From: a virus
Virus record (IMG/VR): IMGVR_UViG_3300009184_000059
Span: 1 to 53,395 of that record
DNA length: 53,395 nt
Strand: one strand, 5' to 3'
Shown: positions 42,862 through 52,749 of the stretch, piece by piece
Layout of the letters: each line of letters opens with the position of its first letter
Position numbering within the stretch: position 1 is the first letter of the stretch
The notes under the pieces: generated by a model
The model's input: only the letters and a program-made list of their open reading frames with translations
The model's database searches: none
What the model was told of the DNA's origin: nothing
Made by a program: the position numbers and the translations under genes

Positions 42862-45800
42862 TAGTTGTACCCCTGATACCTACCGGAAGAATAACCTCTA
42901 TCTGGATCATTTCTTCTAACCCCGCCCATGTCGGTATACGCAAATCCGGCCGCAACTAGTTCCCAGTTTATAGTATACGCAGAACCGTTGGGCGCAAATG
43001 TATCCCAAGGTATTAGCGGCCAAGCCGTAGCCCTCTCAAGTAGCTTATTTGCCCTGTCTGTCGAGGTCTGCTCTGGGTCCGTGGACCCCGTCTCATGGAA
43101 TATTATTGCCAGCGTTCTGCCATATGTATCGGTCGAACTTTTTCCGCCTGTAGTGCCAGCTCCGACCGATTCGCGAATCGCTACTATAGGCTTAAAACCC
43201 TTGCTAACAGGATCTGTAATTAGTCTTTTTTCCACAAACTGCCTAGCAAGATAGGCCTTATCTGTGGATTCGTTTCTTTGTAGATCTACTTTAAACTCAA
43301 GTTCTGGTGTGTTTATACCAGCGAAGCGGACATCTATTGGACTCCCCGGTATGTCATTGCCATCCTTGTCGACCTTCTGAACCTTTATGGTGTCACCGTC
43401 TGTAATGCCGTTGCGATTATCGTCAGTATCTGATACCTCTAAAACCCTAGCAAGGTATGCATTTGGTGGTGCTATAGTGATTGGGTCTGGACCCTTACCT
43501 GCAAGTTCTAAGACTTTAGCATTCCAGTAATTATTCCACCAGCTAACCTGCTTTTGTACGCTCGCAATTTCTATTTCTTGCCAACCAAGTTGTGCCATCA
43601 AATCATTGGCTGTTATTCTTCTATGACCATTTTCTGTCGTCTTCACTTCAAGCCCCAGTATTCCAGGAAGCACATTTAGTGTATGATGAGTGCCAACAGC
43701 TACGCCCTGATTGAAACTTAAACCGGCGTCCATTGGCTGACCATTCTTAGTCAGATATTGTATGTAACAACCGTGTTGGTCCAGCAAGTTATCTCTTACC
43801 CACTCCCATCCACTCCAAGCCATGTCAACTATTCCGCTACCGATTATTGGGATCATGCTAAAAGCAGTTATGAATGGACTATTGAATACCGAGTTAGCCA
43901 TTCCAGCCGCCTGTTCTGATGCATCCCCTGTTGGGCCGAACCTACTGCCACCAGGTTTCATATAGCCAGTTGCGCTATGGGTAGCTATGTCCTTGACTAA
44001 TGCAGAGTTGCCGCCAGTAAACTGGACATTACCCCTAAGGCTATCTTGAATAGACTCAGCGAGAGCAGTCATGTCCACCTCACCATTATCCTTAGTGATG
44101 CCAAGGACTGCGTTGTAAGCCCTAGCGCTTTTATCTGCCGTAACAGACAACAAATGCCTAGTATGATTTCTTGTATCTTGAACACCAAACATTGACCAAA
44201 CCCAAGACTGGAATGTCCACCTTGCTGGGTCATTAATGGTGACCATAGCATTTGGGGTTATAGAGGTAACGAAACCCATATCACTAGTAAGGTGCTGCGT
44301 AACTGCTTCAACCTCAAATATTCCATACATTCTTTCGTATGTATCAGCCAAATATATTAAGTCGTGCGGCCTTATGTCGGCCCTTCCAATAATAACTAGT
44401 TCGCCACCATAAATATCTTTCAAACCTTCCTTAAGGTTGTACAAACCAACCCTTCTGGAAAGGATCTCATCAGAAGAACCTGTCGCAGACTTAGTGAGAC
44501 CCCTCATAGTTTCTATTGGGTGGAGCAATGGGTGCAAGAATCCGAAGAAACCACTTCCCCTAGCGTTATCCCAAAAGAGCCCAGTTTCAATCCCTATTTC
44601 AAATTGCTTCTCAGGGGAGGAACCCTTATCGAAGTATACTGTGACAGGGTACTTGCCGTCTGAACTGGCTGTTATGACCGTAGGTACATTATCTAATTTT
44701 TCTTGTATACCATTATCGATAATGTCCTGGAATGAGTTTAGGTAATGGAACCTTTGGAATGGTTCGCGTATCTCAATGACAGGCTCACCATATTCTCTAG
44801 TGAATGGGTTGTCCGCTAGCCATATGGCAGAACCAGGTTCGCCAATACCATAATATATAGAATCATTAAAAGCCTTATTAAGTATGTTTGCCTGCTGCTG
44901 CATAGCACCCAACATGCCCATACCATAGCCCATCTCCATCAAAGATAGCCTAAACATCCCGACGACTCCGCTTAAAGCGCTACTGATTGTGCTAAAGAGT
45001 GCACCTATAGTTTGATCCCAAACATTCTTTATTTTTTCCGCAGTTTGCTCTATATCGGTCTTGCCCTTCATCCCCGGTGTATTATATCTTTCTAGTGCCT
45101 TAACTAGACCATCTACTATCCTGGGGTGCTTATATATATCGGCATACGATCCGGTTGCTACCGTAGTGGGGGCATTTAACCCCGTAAAATTATTTGGGTC
45201 TTTCAATGCAGCGGCCTCTATTAAGTCGCTTATACCATCTGGGCTGAATAATTCCTTTGCGGCTCCGCCGTCTTCATTTACACCAAGATACCAATTCCAA
45301 AGTTTGGTAACTTCACTTTTTCCAAAATTAAAATCATCCGGAGAGCCAAGTGCCTTAAATGTTTGCTCGGCGGCATAGCCGGCTATAGCACCCGTGGCGA
45401 CATTCCCGCCACTAACCGCAGCGCCAACGACCGCCCCAGCTGCGGTATATGCAGTACTCCCAGTATTTCTGGAAGTAGTTATAGCAAGCCAGGCTCGAGC
45501 AAATGGCAGCCTCCAAAGTAACATTTTAAAGTTATTGACAATTTTCGTCATATTAGTGCTATAAAGAATCTTATCTAATGGATCTTCGCTAAACTCGGGT
45601 GCATCTTTTATATCAGAACTTAAGCCATCTAGCCATAATGGATCTTTTAGCTGGCTTAGCAACTGTTCGTCAGTTGAAGCTGGTAAAACCCTAAGATGAT
45701 TTAATATAAATTTTGTTGCAGCATCTTTTATCTCTGTAAACTCAGTGTCTTCTCGGATATGCCACCTGCGCCGGAACTGGTCCCAAACACTTTCGGCTTC

Positions 45801-48800
45801 ACTTTCAGCTATGCCGGTAAAGTTATTGGTGAACTTTTTCCGTATGACATTAAAAGACTCCGCAGTTTCAAGAGCAGCTTTAGAAGCTTTCTCTTTATCC
45901 CCATAATAATTAGTGTAGTATGCTTCGAAGTCCGGATCAAGTACTACTGCCGCCCTTCTCTTATTGTAGTCTTCATCATATATCCTGCGGGCGTATTCTC
46001 CCACAATGTCATACATACCTTGGGCGCCATTTGTGTCGCCACTCTTTAACTGATTTGTCACCGCTGATATATATTTTTCTACATATTTTGCGTCAGCAAA
46101 CCCCCCGGCGTCAGGCTCTGTGCCAAGCTTCCCGTAGAACCCTGATTGTCTAGGTCCCTCGGTCTTGTAGTTTGCACCCTCCTGGTTATCTCCCTGCATC
46201 CATCCGTACAAAAATGAGGTAGCAAAGTAATTTTTCTCATAAAGTTCTTTATACTTATCAAACCTGCTGCTACGATTAGGGAAGGCCTCACCGGGAAACA
46301 GTTGCTCAATCATTCTTTCTGTGCCTTGGAATGGTTGGACAAAGGCAGTATAGTCCCTTGTCTTGCTAGTAAAGTTTCCTATTCCGGGCACCTCCACAGT
46401 AGTCGGAGCCGGTACCGGTATCCTGTTATCTGCATCAAATGCATTATAACCATAGGAATATTTTCCACTTGCTGGGCCAAGGGCTACGCTTTTTTCGACA
46501 AAACCAAAATAACACTCGGTGTCCGGTGACTTATCTAGGCCCAGTATGAAGTAAGTATCAGGAGAGAGCTCAGCCTTATAGGTCACGTCATCCGGGCCAT
46601 CATCTAGTATCGCACAAATAACAACCTTATTTGTTACTGGGTTTGCGACAGCAATCCTCTTGCCCGTGTAGTCCTCAAGTCTGTCGAATCCTTGCGCAAT
46701 ACCCTCAGCATTTTCCCAAGTTTTTCCCAATACTTCTTGCCAGTTTAGATATGGCCATCTCATTTTTATGTGCCATTGCTCTTCTTCTGGGGAGTTTAAA
46801 ACTGGATAATTATTCCTAAAAGTTTGCCAATTGCTAAACTTATATTGATCAGGCAATTCCTCTATCTCTTTGTGGTAATCCTCTAAAGGAGCTAAACTGT
46901 ATCTGTCATCGTTAGATATTATTGATGGGTTATCTAGTAATTCGTTAATTTTTTCTTCTTGGTCTGGAATGTCGCCTCGCAATATTTTTTGCTTAGCCTC
47001 CCAATCGGCTAATGCTGTCTGCGTTTCGACAGTTTGTCCCCGATCCCTATCTTCTTCAGTTAATTTTAACGAATATTCATTTATTTTTTGCTGAACTGTA
47101 TTTAAAGCTAATTCTAGTAATTCATCTTTTCCCTTAGGCATCCTTACCGGTTTGCCAGTTACGTGCTTGCCGAGTTTAGCCTTACCACTCTTGTGGGGTA
47201 TTTTAGCCCCACCCTGTTCCGATGGCAGAGTAGAAACAACGTTAGCCGAAGCATACTTCTGGGCGTTGTTGTCTAGACCCGACTTTGTTGTGAAAGGATT
47301 AGCGGTATTAACTTCCTGCATAAACTTCATTTGCTCTTCATAGTCGGCAATTGGGTTAGCCCTATTTGTAGCCTCCCTTAAAAGATTTTGGAAGTCTTCA
47401 TCTGGACCTTCAAATTGTATTTTGTCGTCACCTTTCGGAACACCAGTCGAAAGGGGTATAACGCCAGAAGTGTAAAGCCAATGGGGCTTACCATAGAAGA
47501 CAGTGGACCTATCCTCAAAAGGCCTTACGGCTACAATATAATTAGGAAGTAGTGAAGCGCATAGCCTGAACATATCCCAAACTGTTTTCATATAAGTTTG
47601 AGCCCTAAAGGAAACTTCATCGAATCCAGGAAGGTCATCGTCTGCTTCTCCTGGCTGCACTAATCCAAGTGTTTGGAGTATAGGATTATTTGCCATACTG
47701 CCCTTGTTGTTGAACACGGCATTAGCAAAGTTTAATCCACCTTCGATGAGGGTGCCCGCCATTGGAACTCCGGTTCCCATACCTGTGTTAAGCAGGTTTT
47801 CTACACCAGATGGGAAATCTATGTCACCATCATTCACTTTAGGGGTCTGGTTAACTGCAGCGTCCGGATCGGGAGCAGTATCGTTTTGTGGGCTGCCAAG
47901 GCTATCTATACGTTGGCCCGAAAGAGACAAGTTTAGAAGAGTATCTTTCCAGATAGTTTTAGCGTCCTGCGTTTGGTTAGGTCCACTGCCGACTGTGCCC
48001 TGAAATATATTATTGGAAGAATTACCATTAATAAAATTATATAAATCTGGACCCTTAACACCTGCAGCCTCTAAGACTATAGTTCCAGCATCAAGGACAT
48101 CGCCACCCAAGTACTGAGCCACTCCCGTACCATTACCGGGGTAGATATTTCTTTTGAATATTTCAAAGTCTCTTTTGGTAAAGAAATTTGTCCACATGCT
48201 TTGCATGAGCCCGATCATGGGCATTCTTACACCTGCGCCGCCTATGAACGAAGAGAAATTTCCGCCAAGCATTTCGTGGTAGCTGGTATCCTGACCGTCT
48301 GCTATCTCTTTAACATCTTGAGATGAAACGTCTGATAGGTTAGGGGTAAGCGCTTCGCTAATCTTACCTGTACCTGCAACACTCTGCAGTTTGTTCTCTA
48401 TAGACTTAGCCCTTAATGCGTGCTTTTGTCTTTCGAGGTCATTGAGTGGTTCGTATAGGATAGACCCAAAATGTCTAATACCAAATCTACTTTCAGAAAA
48501 AACTTGCCCCCTTGTTGCGTGGGCAAATGCTTCCTTAAATCTGGAGGAGCCCATAGAAAGAAGCCTGACCATTAAATCTCTGGGTTCAGAAAGGTAGAAA
48601 CCTGTACCTATAGAACCATCGATCTTGCCAGAGTGACCTTTTTTATTTGTGGAGTTAATATATTGACCCAACTCAATGGCGTCCGACTGAGCAACAACCT
48701 CCACTATGTCGCCAGCTTGGACGCTAGTGATTACACCATTGAATACGGTGTCTAGACTATTGGGGTTAGCTCCGTACCCCATCCTTAGGTGTACGCGCAC

Positions 48801-51800
48801 ACCCGGCTTTAATCTAATGCTATCTAACTCGACGACATAATCATCTCTCATGCCGCTCTTCATGTTCTCGTAAGTTTGTATCAAGAAATCAGGAATATCT
48901 CCTGTTCCTTCGATAACATTGCCGTTATCGTCATCTAAGACTATATTTTCAGTACCATCTTGCTTCCTCACAAAGCCTTTAAATGGTGAAGTAAGTTTAG
49001 AGTACAAGTTGGATAAACGTAAGACTAATGTATCGCCGAGGACATCTTCCGACCTATTAACAGAGAAATCTAAAACAGATTGTAAGCCGTAGAAATTGTC
49101 GAAAAGTTTAACTCCACCAAATCGCCCACCTTCGTCAATTAGCCAAAGCATGTAGGTTGGGAAAGCTTTAATCATCCTTCCATTATTATCCCTATACTTA
49201 GCATCATTCATGATGAGCTCGTATTGGCCAGCAGGGTCTAAAGAATTGTAGGCATAAGGGCTCTGATGTTTCCCTCCAGGAGTCAAACCCTCAATAGTGG
49301 GAGTCATAGTTGAAGGTACAGCAGTATCTTCAATAAACCTTCCGGAAACTTCGCCTCCGCCACCAAAAACCGGTTCAGAATCATCGCTGCCCTGCGTGCC
49401 CACTCTTACGTCTCCACCATTTGTTATGTCTATAACGGCGCTAGTGTCTTGGTCATCGCCTACGGATATAAGATGATGCCTAATAGTTGCAAATGGAGCA
49501 TACGAGTTAGTCTTTTTTTCTGTATAGTTTTCAACCTTGACATCTACACCAAAAGGCGAGATATTGTCGTCGGCGCTCTTTGAGTTCGGGTCATCCTCAT
49601 CCTTTGACAGAACCTCCCCATTGGGCCCTATTTTGATCTTAGAGGCATCTCCGGGGTCTGGTGGCATACTGCCCCAATAAGTCAGGTCATCATCAATGGT
49701 GGTGAATGCGCGAAAGTAGAAATCTGGATCCATCGTACCGATAGTTTCGCCAGTATCTTTGTCTTTAATGTAAAGAGGGAAATCTGGATAGGCGTTAAAG
49801 CGTCCCCATGCCTGCTTTACCCTTAAGAATGGATTTCTTTTACCAAAAAGTTCAACTAGTTCATTTTGCTGTTCTGAAGAAAGTTTTTCACGTTTCTGCT
49901 GAAAAACATCAAAGTCAATAAAAGATAGCCTAACATTATAAACCCTTGGAAAACCTGGGACTGTATCGACCTCATATGTTAAAGGTATGACATACTTTAT
50001 GCCAGCTAAACCGGTTAGTTCATTTTTGATGCCAAGGAAACCTAGTACGCCGTGAGCGTGTTCTAGCCTTGCAAGGCCACCTATTCTTTCAAACATTCTT
50101 CTTATCCTAATGAGGTTATCCTCACCTAGGACTATCATGTTTATGTCAAGCCTATTATCTCCGCCACCTATGTGTTGATAAGTAGGTTCATCGTGAAGCT
50201 GTATTTGATGTTTTGCAAAATTATTCGATAGGGATACAGTTATACCTTGGATAAAAATTGATTTCTCGTCAAATACCAATTCATCCATAGGGACTTCCCA
50301 CTCTTGGAGTGTGAACTTACCATTCTTGTATTGGTAGTTTTCAATGTATTTGCGGTAGAAAGGTGTGTTTGCAAAGCCCTCAAACATTGCTGAGAACCAC
50401 ATATCCTTTAGTTGCTTACGATAATTTACTTCTTCGTTTATAGTATTTATCTTGCCATCTTTTTTTAGTTTATCGACTCTTGTGTCAATAAACTTATTCA
50501 TATTAGCAATATTCATTTCTTCGGATGTTATCTTTGAGTATTTTAAAAACTCAAATATGAATGTCCACTCATTGGTATATGTTGTAATTTTTTGAGAATA
50601 GTTTGTAACCGTGTCGTACAAAACTTCAGGGTATTGATCTACGTCTACTCCTATTTTCCCTAGGAACTTATCCCAAAGGCTCTTATCCCTCTCGTAGTCG
50701 CTGCTGCCTACATCCATGTCTTCTTTAGGTTGCCTAAACATGGAATCGTCAGGTGCAAATATCTCTGTGCTTGCTTTTGCCGGATAATAGAATTTAATTC
50801 TAGTCGTATCTTCTGACCACGTTTTCCTGGTGGGCCTAGAAAAAGGTTGCTCGTAAGCCTGCTCAATTTGCCAAGATGGTTTTGGATTACCCTCTAGAGC
50901 TATTCCGTCGCTTCCCTCTGAGCCTGGGTCTGTAAGGAATCCCATTTTGTAAGAGTCCTGAATGGCTTTAGCTGCACGACCCATATATTGCCTAAACCTA
51001 CCCCAATGGACTGCTTGATTAAAGTCCTCTATCATAGGCATAAAGACCTTATGATTGAACTTCATCATGTTAAGAGTAACGGAAACACAGAATGGGAAAT
51101 TCTCTATAGTACTTATACTCATACTGTTCAAGGTGACGCCAGATATGTTCCACGCCTGATTGAGGTATTGGTTGCGCACCGGCAAAAATGGAGCATACTT
51201 GAACTGAGCTATTAAGCCTCTAAGGGATGAAATAAAATAGTCTATTTTCTCGTCGCTAGTTTCTTCTATATCATCAAAGTTAAAAGTTGTTGTGGGATTT
51301 TCTTCACTAGTTATAATACCCCAAATAGACTCTAGCCCAGGAAAATATAGAGTAACCTGTATTGCTGTCTCGCTATTTCCCGAATTGAATTTCGGTGAAG
51401 TCGGCTGCCTAATTGCTCCGCCAGACAGACTACCGCTCTTGAAGAACTGCGATACCTTAACATCAATTGGTGGGACGAAAAACTTTGATCCGCCAATTCT
51501 CATTTCCCATGGCTGGACAGCTTGCGGCTCATTATTGGGTCTAGTAAATTCTAAGTTGAATGCATTCTCTAGTAGATCTTCAGTCCTGTACTGGAAATTT
51601 GAAGCCATAGTTAATGGCTCATGACTAAAGACGCTCATGAATGATTCGGCGAAGACCTTAGTGGGATCGTTATCGCCAGTTTCTGCTATAATAGCATTCG
51701 TCTGAGCATATTTGAGGCTCTGGTACTGGTCAAGGATATCCGGAAGCTCCGGCAATGCCGCCACCGCCTGCCTATACAGTCCGGCTTGTTCAGAGTTCAC

Positions 51801-52298
51801 CTTTTCGCCAGTGCTGTCTATTTTATTACTGCTTGTCCTTAGCTCGTCTAATTTATCTAGAACAGTTCTATACTCGTACGGCAATCTAGACACATTACCA
51901 AGGTCGTCCCTTGACTCCCTAATAGCGTCTAATACTTTTTCCGAGTCTCTAAGAATTATACCAAAGCCGAATAATGTATCTAAATCCTCTACCGCCGAGG
52001 TAATATCGTCTCTATCGTAACCATAGAACGAAGTCTGATGCGCCACATTAAGACTCGTTGTTATATACTCTTTCGTTTGTATCTTACCCTTAGTTTTTAA
52101 GAAATACTCCACAGCTTTAATAGCTATGGATTCTGGTATTTCTGTGGTCGCACCTATAGGGTCTTCGCCCTGGTCCCATTCTAAATTGTTAGGATACTTG
52201 ATTAGCCATTGATCTAACGGTTCATAAACTTCACTTCGCTTAAAACCAAAAGTTGTTATCAAAACATCAATTATGTCATCTACTGTATATTTAGACAA
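42861..52298 (-). CDS. giant baseplate hub-like protein with C-terminal SNase domain (3,145 aa)
   Basis: A 3,145-residue protein. At about 1150-1200, the strand series VVELDSIRLKPGVRVHLRMGYG ... VFNGVITSV ... VEVVAQSDAIELGQ resembles baseplate hub (gpD/gp27-type) barrels, and a related IIGRADIRPHDLIYL ... MYGIFEVEAVTQHL lies near 2670. Around 2285-2315 an Ala/Gly-rich segment (AAGAVVGAAVSGGNVATGAIAG) could enter a membrane. Residues about 2950-3130 are a staphylococcal-nuclease fold: DGDTIKV, VRFAGINTPE and TYGRTLA, keeping the Arg, Thr, Glu and second Arg, with Asn at one metal Asp position. The start is TTG at 52298 with no nearby ATG. Role: tail hub delivering wall enzymes and a nuclease-like domain; the tape-measure role is unlikely as long coiled coils are lacking. 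Confidence 0.7.
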   Translation of the reverse strand: MSKYTVDDIIDVLITTFGFKRSEVYEPLDQWLIKYPNNLEWDQGEDPIGATTEIPESIAIKAVEYFLKTKGKIQTKEYITTSLNVAHQTSFYGYDRDDITSAVEDLDTLFGFGIILRDSEKVLDAIRESRDDLGNVSRLPYEYRTVLDKLDELRTSSNKIDSTGEKVNSEQAGLYRQAVAALPELPDILDQYQSLKYAQTNAIIAETGDNDPTKVFAESFMSVFSHEPLTMASNFQYRTEDLLENAFNLEFTRPNNEPQAVQPWEMRIGGSKFFVPPIDVKVSQFFKSGSLSGGAIRQPTSPKFNSGNSETAIQVTLYFPGLESIWGIITSEENPTTTFNFDDIEETSDEKIDYFISSLRGLIAQFKYAPFLPVRNQYLNQAWNISGVTLNSMSISTIENFPFCVSVTLNMMKFNHKVFMPMIEDFNQAVHWGRFRQYMGRAAKAIQDSYKMGFLTDPGSEGSDGIALEGNPKPSWQIEQAYEQPFSRPTRKTWSEDTTRIKFYYPAKASTEIFAPDDSMFRQPKEDMDVGSSDYERDKSLWDKFLGKIGVDVDQYPEVLYDTVTNYSQKITTYTNEWTFIFEFLKYSKITSEEMNIANMNKFIDTRVDKLKKDGKINTINEEVNYRKQLKDMWFSAMFEGFANTPFYRKYIENYQYKNGKFTLQEWEVPMDELVFDEKSIFIQGITVSLSNNFAKHQIQLHDEPTYQHIGGGDNRLDINMIVLGEDNLIRIRRMFERIGGLARLEHAHGVLGFLGIKNELTGLAGIKYVIPLTYEVDTVPGFPRVYNVRLSFIDFDVFQQKREKLSSEQQNELVELFGKRNPFLRVKQAWGRFNAYPDFPLYIKDKDTGETIGTMDPDFYFRAFTTIDDDLTYWGSMPPDPGDASKIKIGPNGEVLSKDEDDPNSKSADDNISPFGVDVKVENYTEKKTNSYAPFATIRHHLISVGDDQDTSAVIDITNGGDVRVGTQGSDDSEPVFGGGGEVSGRFIEDTAVPSTMTPTIEGLTPGGKHQSPYAYNSLDPAGQYELIMNDAKYRDNNGRMIKAFPTYMLWLIDEGGRFGGVKLFDNFYGLQSVLDFSVNRSEDVLGDTLVLRLSNLYSKLTSPFKGFVRKQDGTENIVLDDDNGNVIEGTGDIPDFLIQTYENMKSGMRDDYVVELDSIRLKPGVRVHLRMGYGANPNSLDTVFNGVITSVQAGDIVEVVAQSDAIELGQYINSTNKKGHSGKIDGSIGTGFYLSEPRDLMVRLLSMGSSRFKEAFAHATRGQVFSESRFGIRHFGSILYEPLNDLERQKHALRAKSIENKLQSVAGTGKISEALTPNLSDVSSQDVKEIADGQDTSYHEMLGGNFSSFIGGAGVRMPMIGLMQSMWTNFFTKRDFEIFKRNIYPGNGTGVAQYLGGDVLDAGTIVLEAAGVKGPDLYNFINGNSSNNIFQGTVGSGPNQTQDAKTIWKDTLLNLSLSGQRIDSLGSPQNDTAPDPDAAVNQTPKVNDGDIDFPSGVENLLNTGMGTGVPMAGTLIEGGLNFANAVFNNKGSMANNPILQTLGLVQPGEADDDLPGFDEVSFRAQTYMKTVWDMFRLCASLLPNYIVAVRPFEDRSTVFYGKPHWLYTSGVIPLSTGVPKGDDKIQFEGPDEDFQNLLREATNRANPIADYEEQMKFMQEVNTANPFTTKSGLDNNAQKYASANVVSTLPSEQGGAKIPHKSGKAKLGKHVTGKPVRMPKGKDELLELALNTVQQKINEYSLKLTEEDRDRGQTVETQTALADWEAKQKILRGDIPDQEEKINELLDNPSIISNDDRYSLAPLEDYHKEIEELPDQYKFSNWQTFRNNYPVLNSPEEEQWHIKMRWPYLNWQEVLGKTWENAEGIAQGFDRLEDYTGKRIAVANPVTNKVVICAILDDGPDDVTYKAELSPDTYFILGLDKSPDTECYFGFVEKSVALGPASGKYSYGYNAFDADNRIPVPAPTTVEVPGIGNFTSKTRDYTAFVQPFQGTERMIEQLFPGEAFPNRSSRFDKYKELYEKNYFATSFLYGWMQGDNQEGANYKTEGPRQSGFYGKLGTEPDAGGFADAKYVEKYISAVTNQLKSGDTNGAQGMYDIVGEYARRIYDEDYNKRRAAVVLDPDFEAYYTNYYGDKEKASKAALETAESFNVIRKKFTNNFTGIAESEAESVWDQFRRRWHIREDTEFTEIKDAATKFILNHLRVLPASTDEQLLSQLKDPLWLDGLSSDIKDAPEFSEDPLDKILYSTNMTKIVNNFKMLLWRLPFARAWLAITTSRNTGSTAYTAAGAVVGAAVSGGNVATGAIAGYAAEQTFKALGSPDDFNFGKSEVTKLWNWYLGVNEDGGAAKELFSPDGISDLIEAAALKDPNNFTGLNAPTTVATGSYADIYKHPRIVDGLVKALERYNTPGMKGKTDIEQTAEKIKNVWDQTIGALFSTISSALSGVVGMFRLSLMEMGYGMGMLGAMQQQANILNKAFNDSIYYGIGEPGSAIWLADNPFTREYGEPVIEIREPFQRFHYLNSFQDIIDNGIQEKLDNVPTVITASSDGKYPVTVYFDKGSSPEKQFEIGIETGLFWDNARGSGFFGFLHPLLHPIETMRGLTKSATGSSDEILSRRVGLYNLKEGLKDIYGGELVIIGRADIRPHDLIYLADTYERMYGIFEVEAVTQHLTSDMGFVTSITPNAMVTINDPARWTFQSWVWSMFGVQDTRNHTRHLLSVTADKSARAYNAVLGITKDNGEVDMTALAESIQDSLRGNVQFTGGNSALVKDIATHSATGYMKPGGSRFGPTGDASEQAAGMANSVFNSPFITAFSMIPIIGSGIVDMAWSGWEWVRDNLLDQHGCYIQYLTKNGQPMDAGLSFNQGVAVGTHHTLNVLPGILGLEVKTTENGHRRITANDLMAQLGWQEIEIASVQKQVSWWNNYWNAKVLELAGKGPDPITIAPPNAYLARVLEVSDTDDNRNGITDGDTIKVQKVDKDGNDIPGSPIDVRFAGINTPELEFKVDLQRNESTDKAYLARQFVEKRLITDPVSKGFKPIVAIRESVGAGTTGGKSSTDTYGRTLAIIFHETGSTDPEQTSTDRANKLLERATAWPLIPWDTFAPNGSAYTINWELVAAGFAYTDMGGVRRNDPDRGYSSGRYQGYN

Positions 52299-52299
52299 A

Positions 52300-52746
52300 T
52301 CAAACCAACCTGTTTAAAGCTTTAATGTTTTTCATCAATGCTTTTGAGTTTTGAGCAAATCTTCCTGTAGCCCTATTAGTAAATGAACTTTTCGCGGCAG
52401 CGCCGAGTGTCCCTGTTCCGCTCACATTACCCAACGTTGGGGCTGAATGATTCCTTTTAAGCGAACTCATATATCCACCGCCGTTCATTTGTAGATGAAT
52501 TGATTTTCCGCCCTTAAAGCCAGCAGAAGACCCTGCAGTTCTTGGCCCATTTGGGGAAACCATCTGAGATGATGCGTCTTGCGAAACTTGTTTTAAGCCA
52601 GTAATACTAGCTTTACCACTACTAATTCTAGCAGATGACTTCCTGTAAAGTTGTGTAACTGAAGGTATTTCATTTGGAGAAAGCTTTGAGCCTACGTTGG
52701 GTTGCCCAACAGCACTTCTATACCTACTGTTTTGATCCTTTAACAT
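52300..52746 (-). CDS. hypothetical tail-region protein, 148 aa, Ser/Gly-rich basic
   Basis: A 148-residue basic protein rich in Ser, Gly, Asn and Lys, with low-complexity stretches (KSSARISSGKASITG, GNVSGTGTLGAAAKSS) and a helical C-terminus (NSKALMKNIKALNRLV). No family, signal peptide or membrane segment is seen. It lies directly before the giant hub gene and after the membrane-segment protein, so it may be a hub-associated or assembly protein. The disordered composition suggests a flexible adaptor. Confidence 0.55.
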   Translation of the reverse strand: MLKDQNSRYRSAVGQPNVGSKLSPNEIPSVTQLYRKSSARISSGKASITGLKQVSQDASSQMVSPNGPRTAGSSAGFKGGKSIHLQMNGGGYMSSLKRNHSAPTLGNVSGTGTLGAAAKSSFTNRATGRFAQNSKALMKNIKALNRLV

Positions 52747-52749
52747 ATA

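Noticed and set aside
42861-52298. The 3,145-residue protein as tape-measure protein
   Set aside because: It is mostly beta-rich with hub-like strand series and a nuclease end; it lacks long heptad-repeat helices, and the position directly before spike, gp25 and J fits a hub better.
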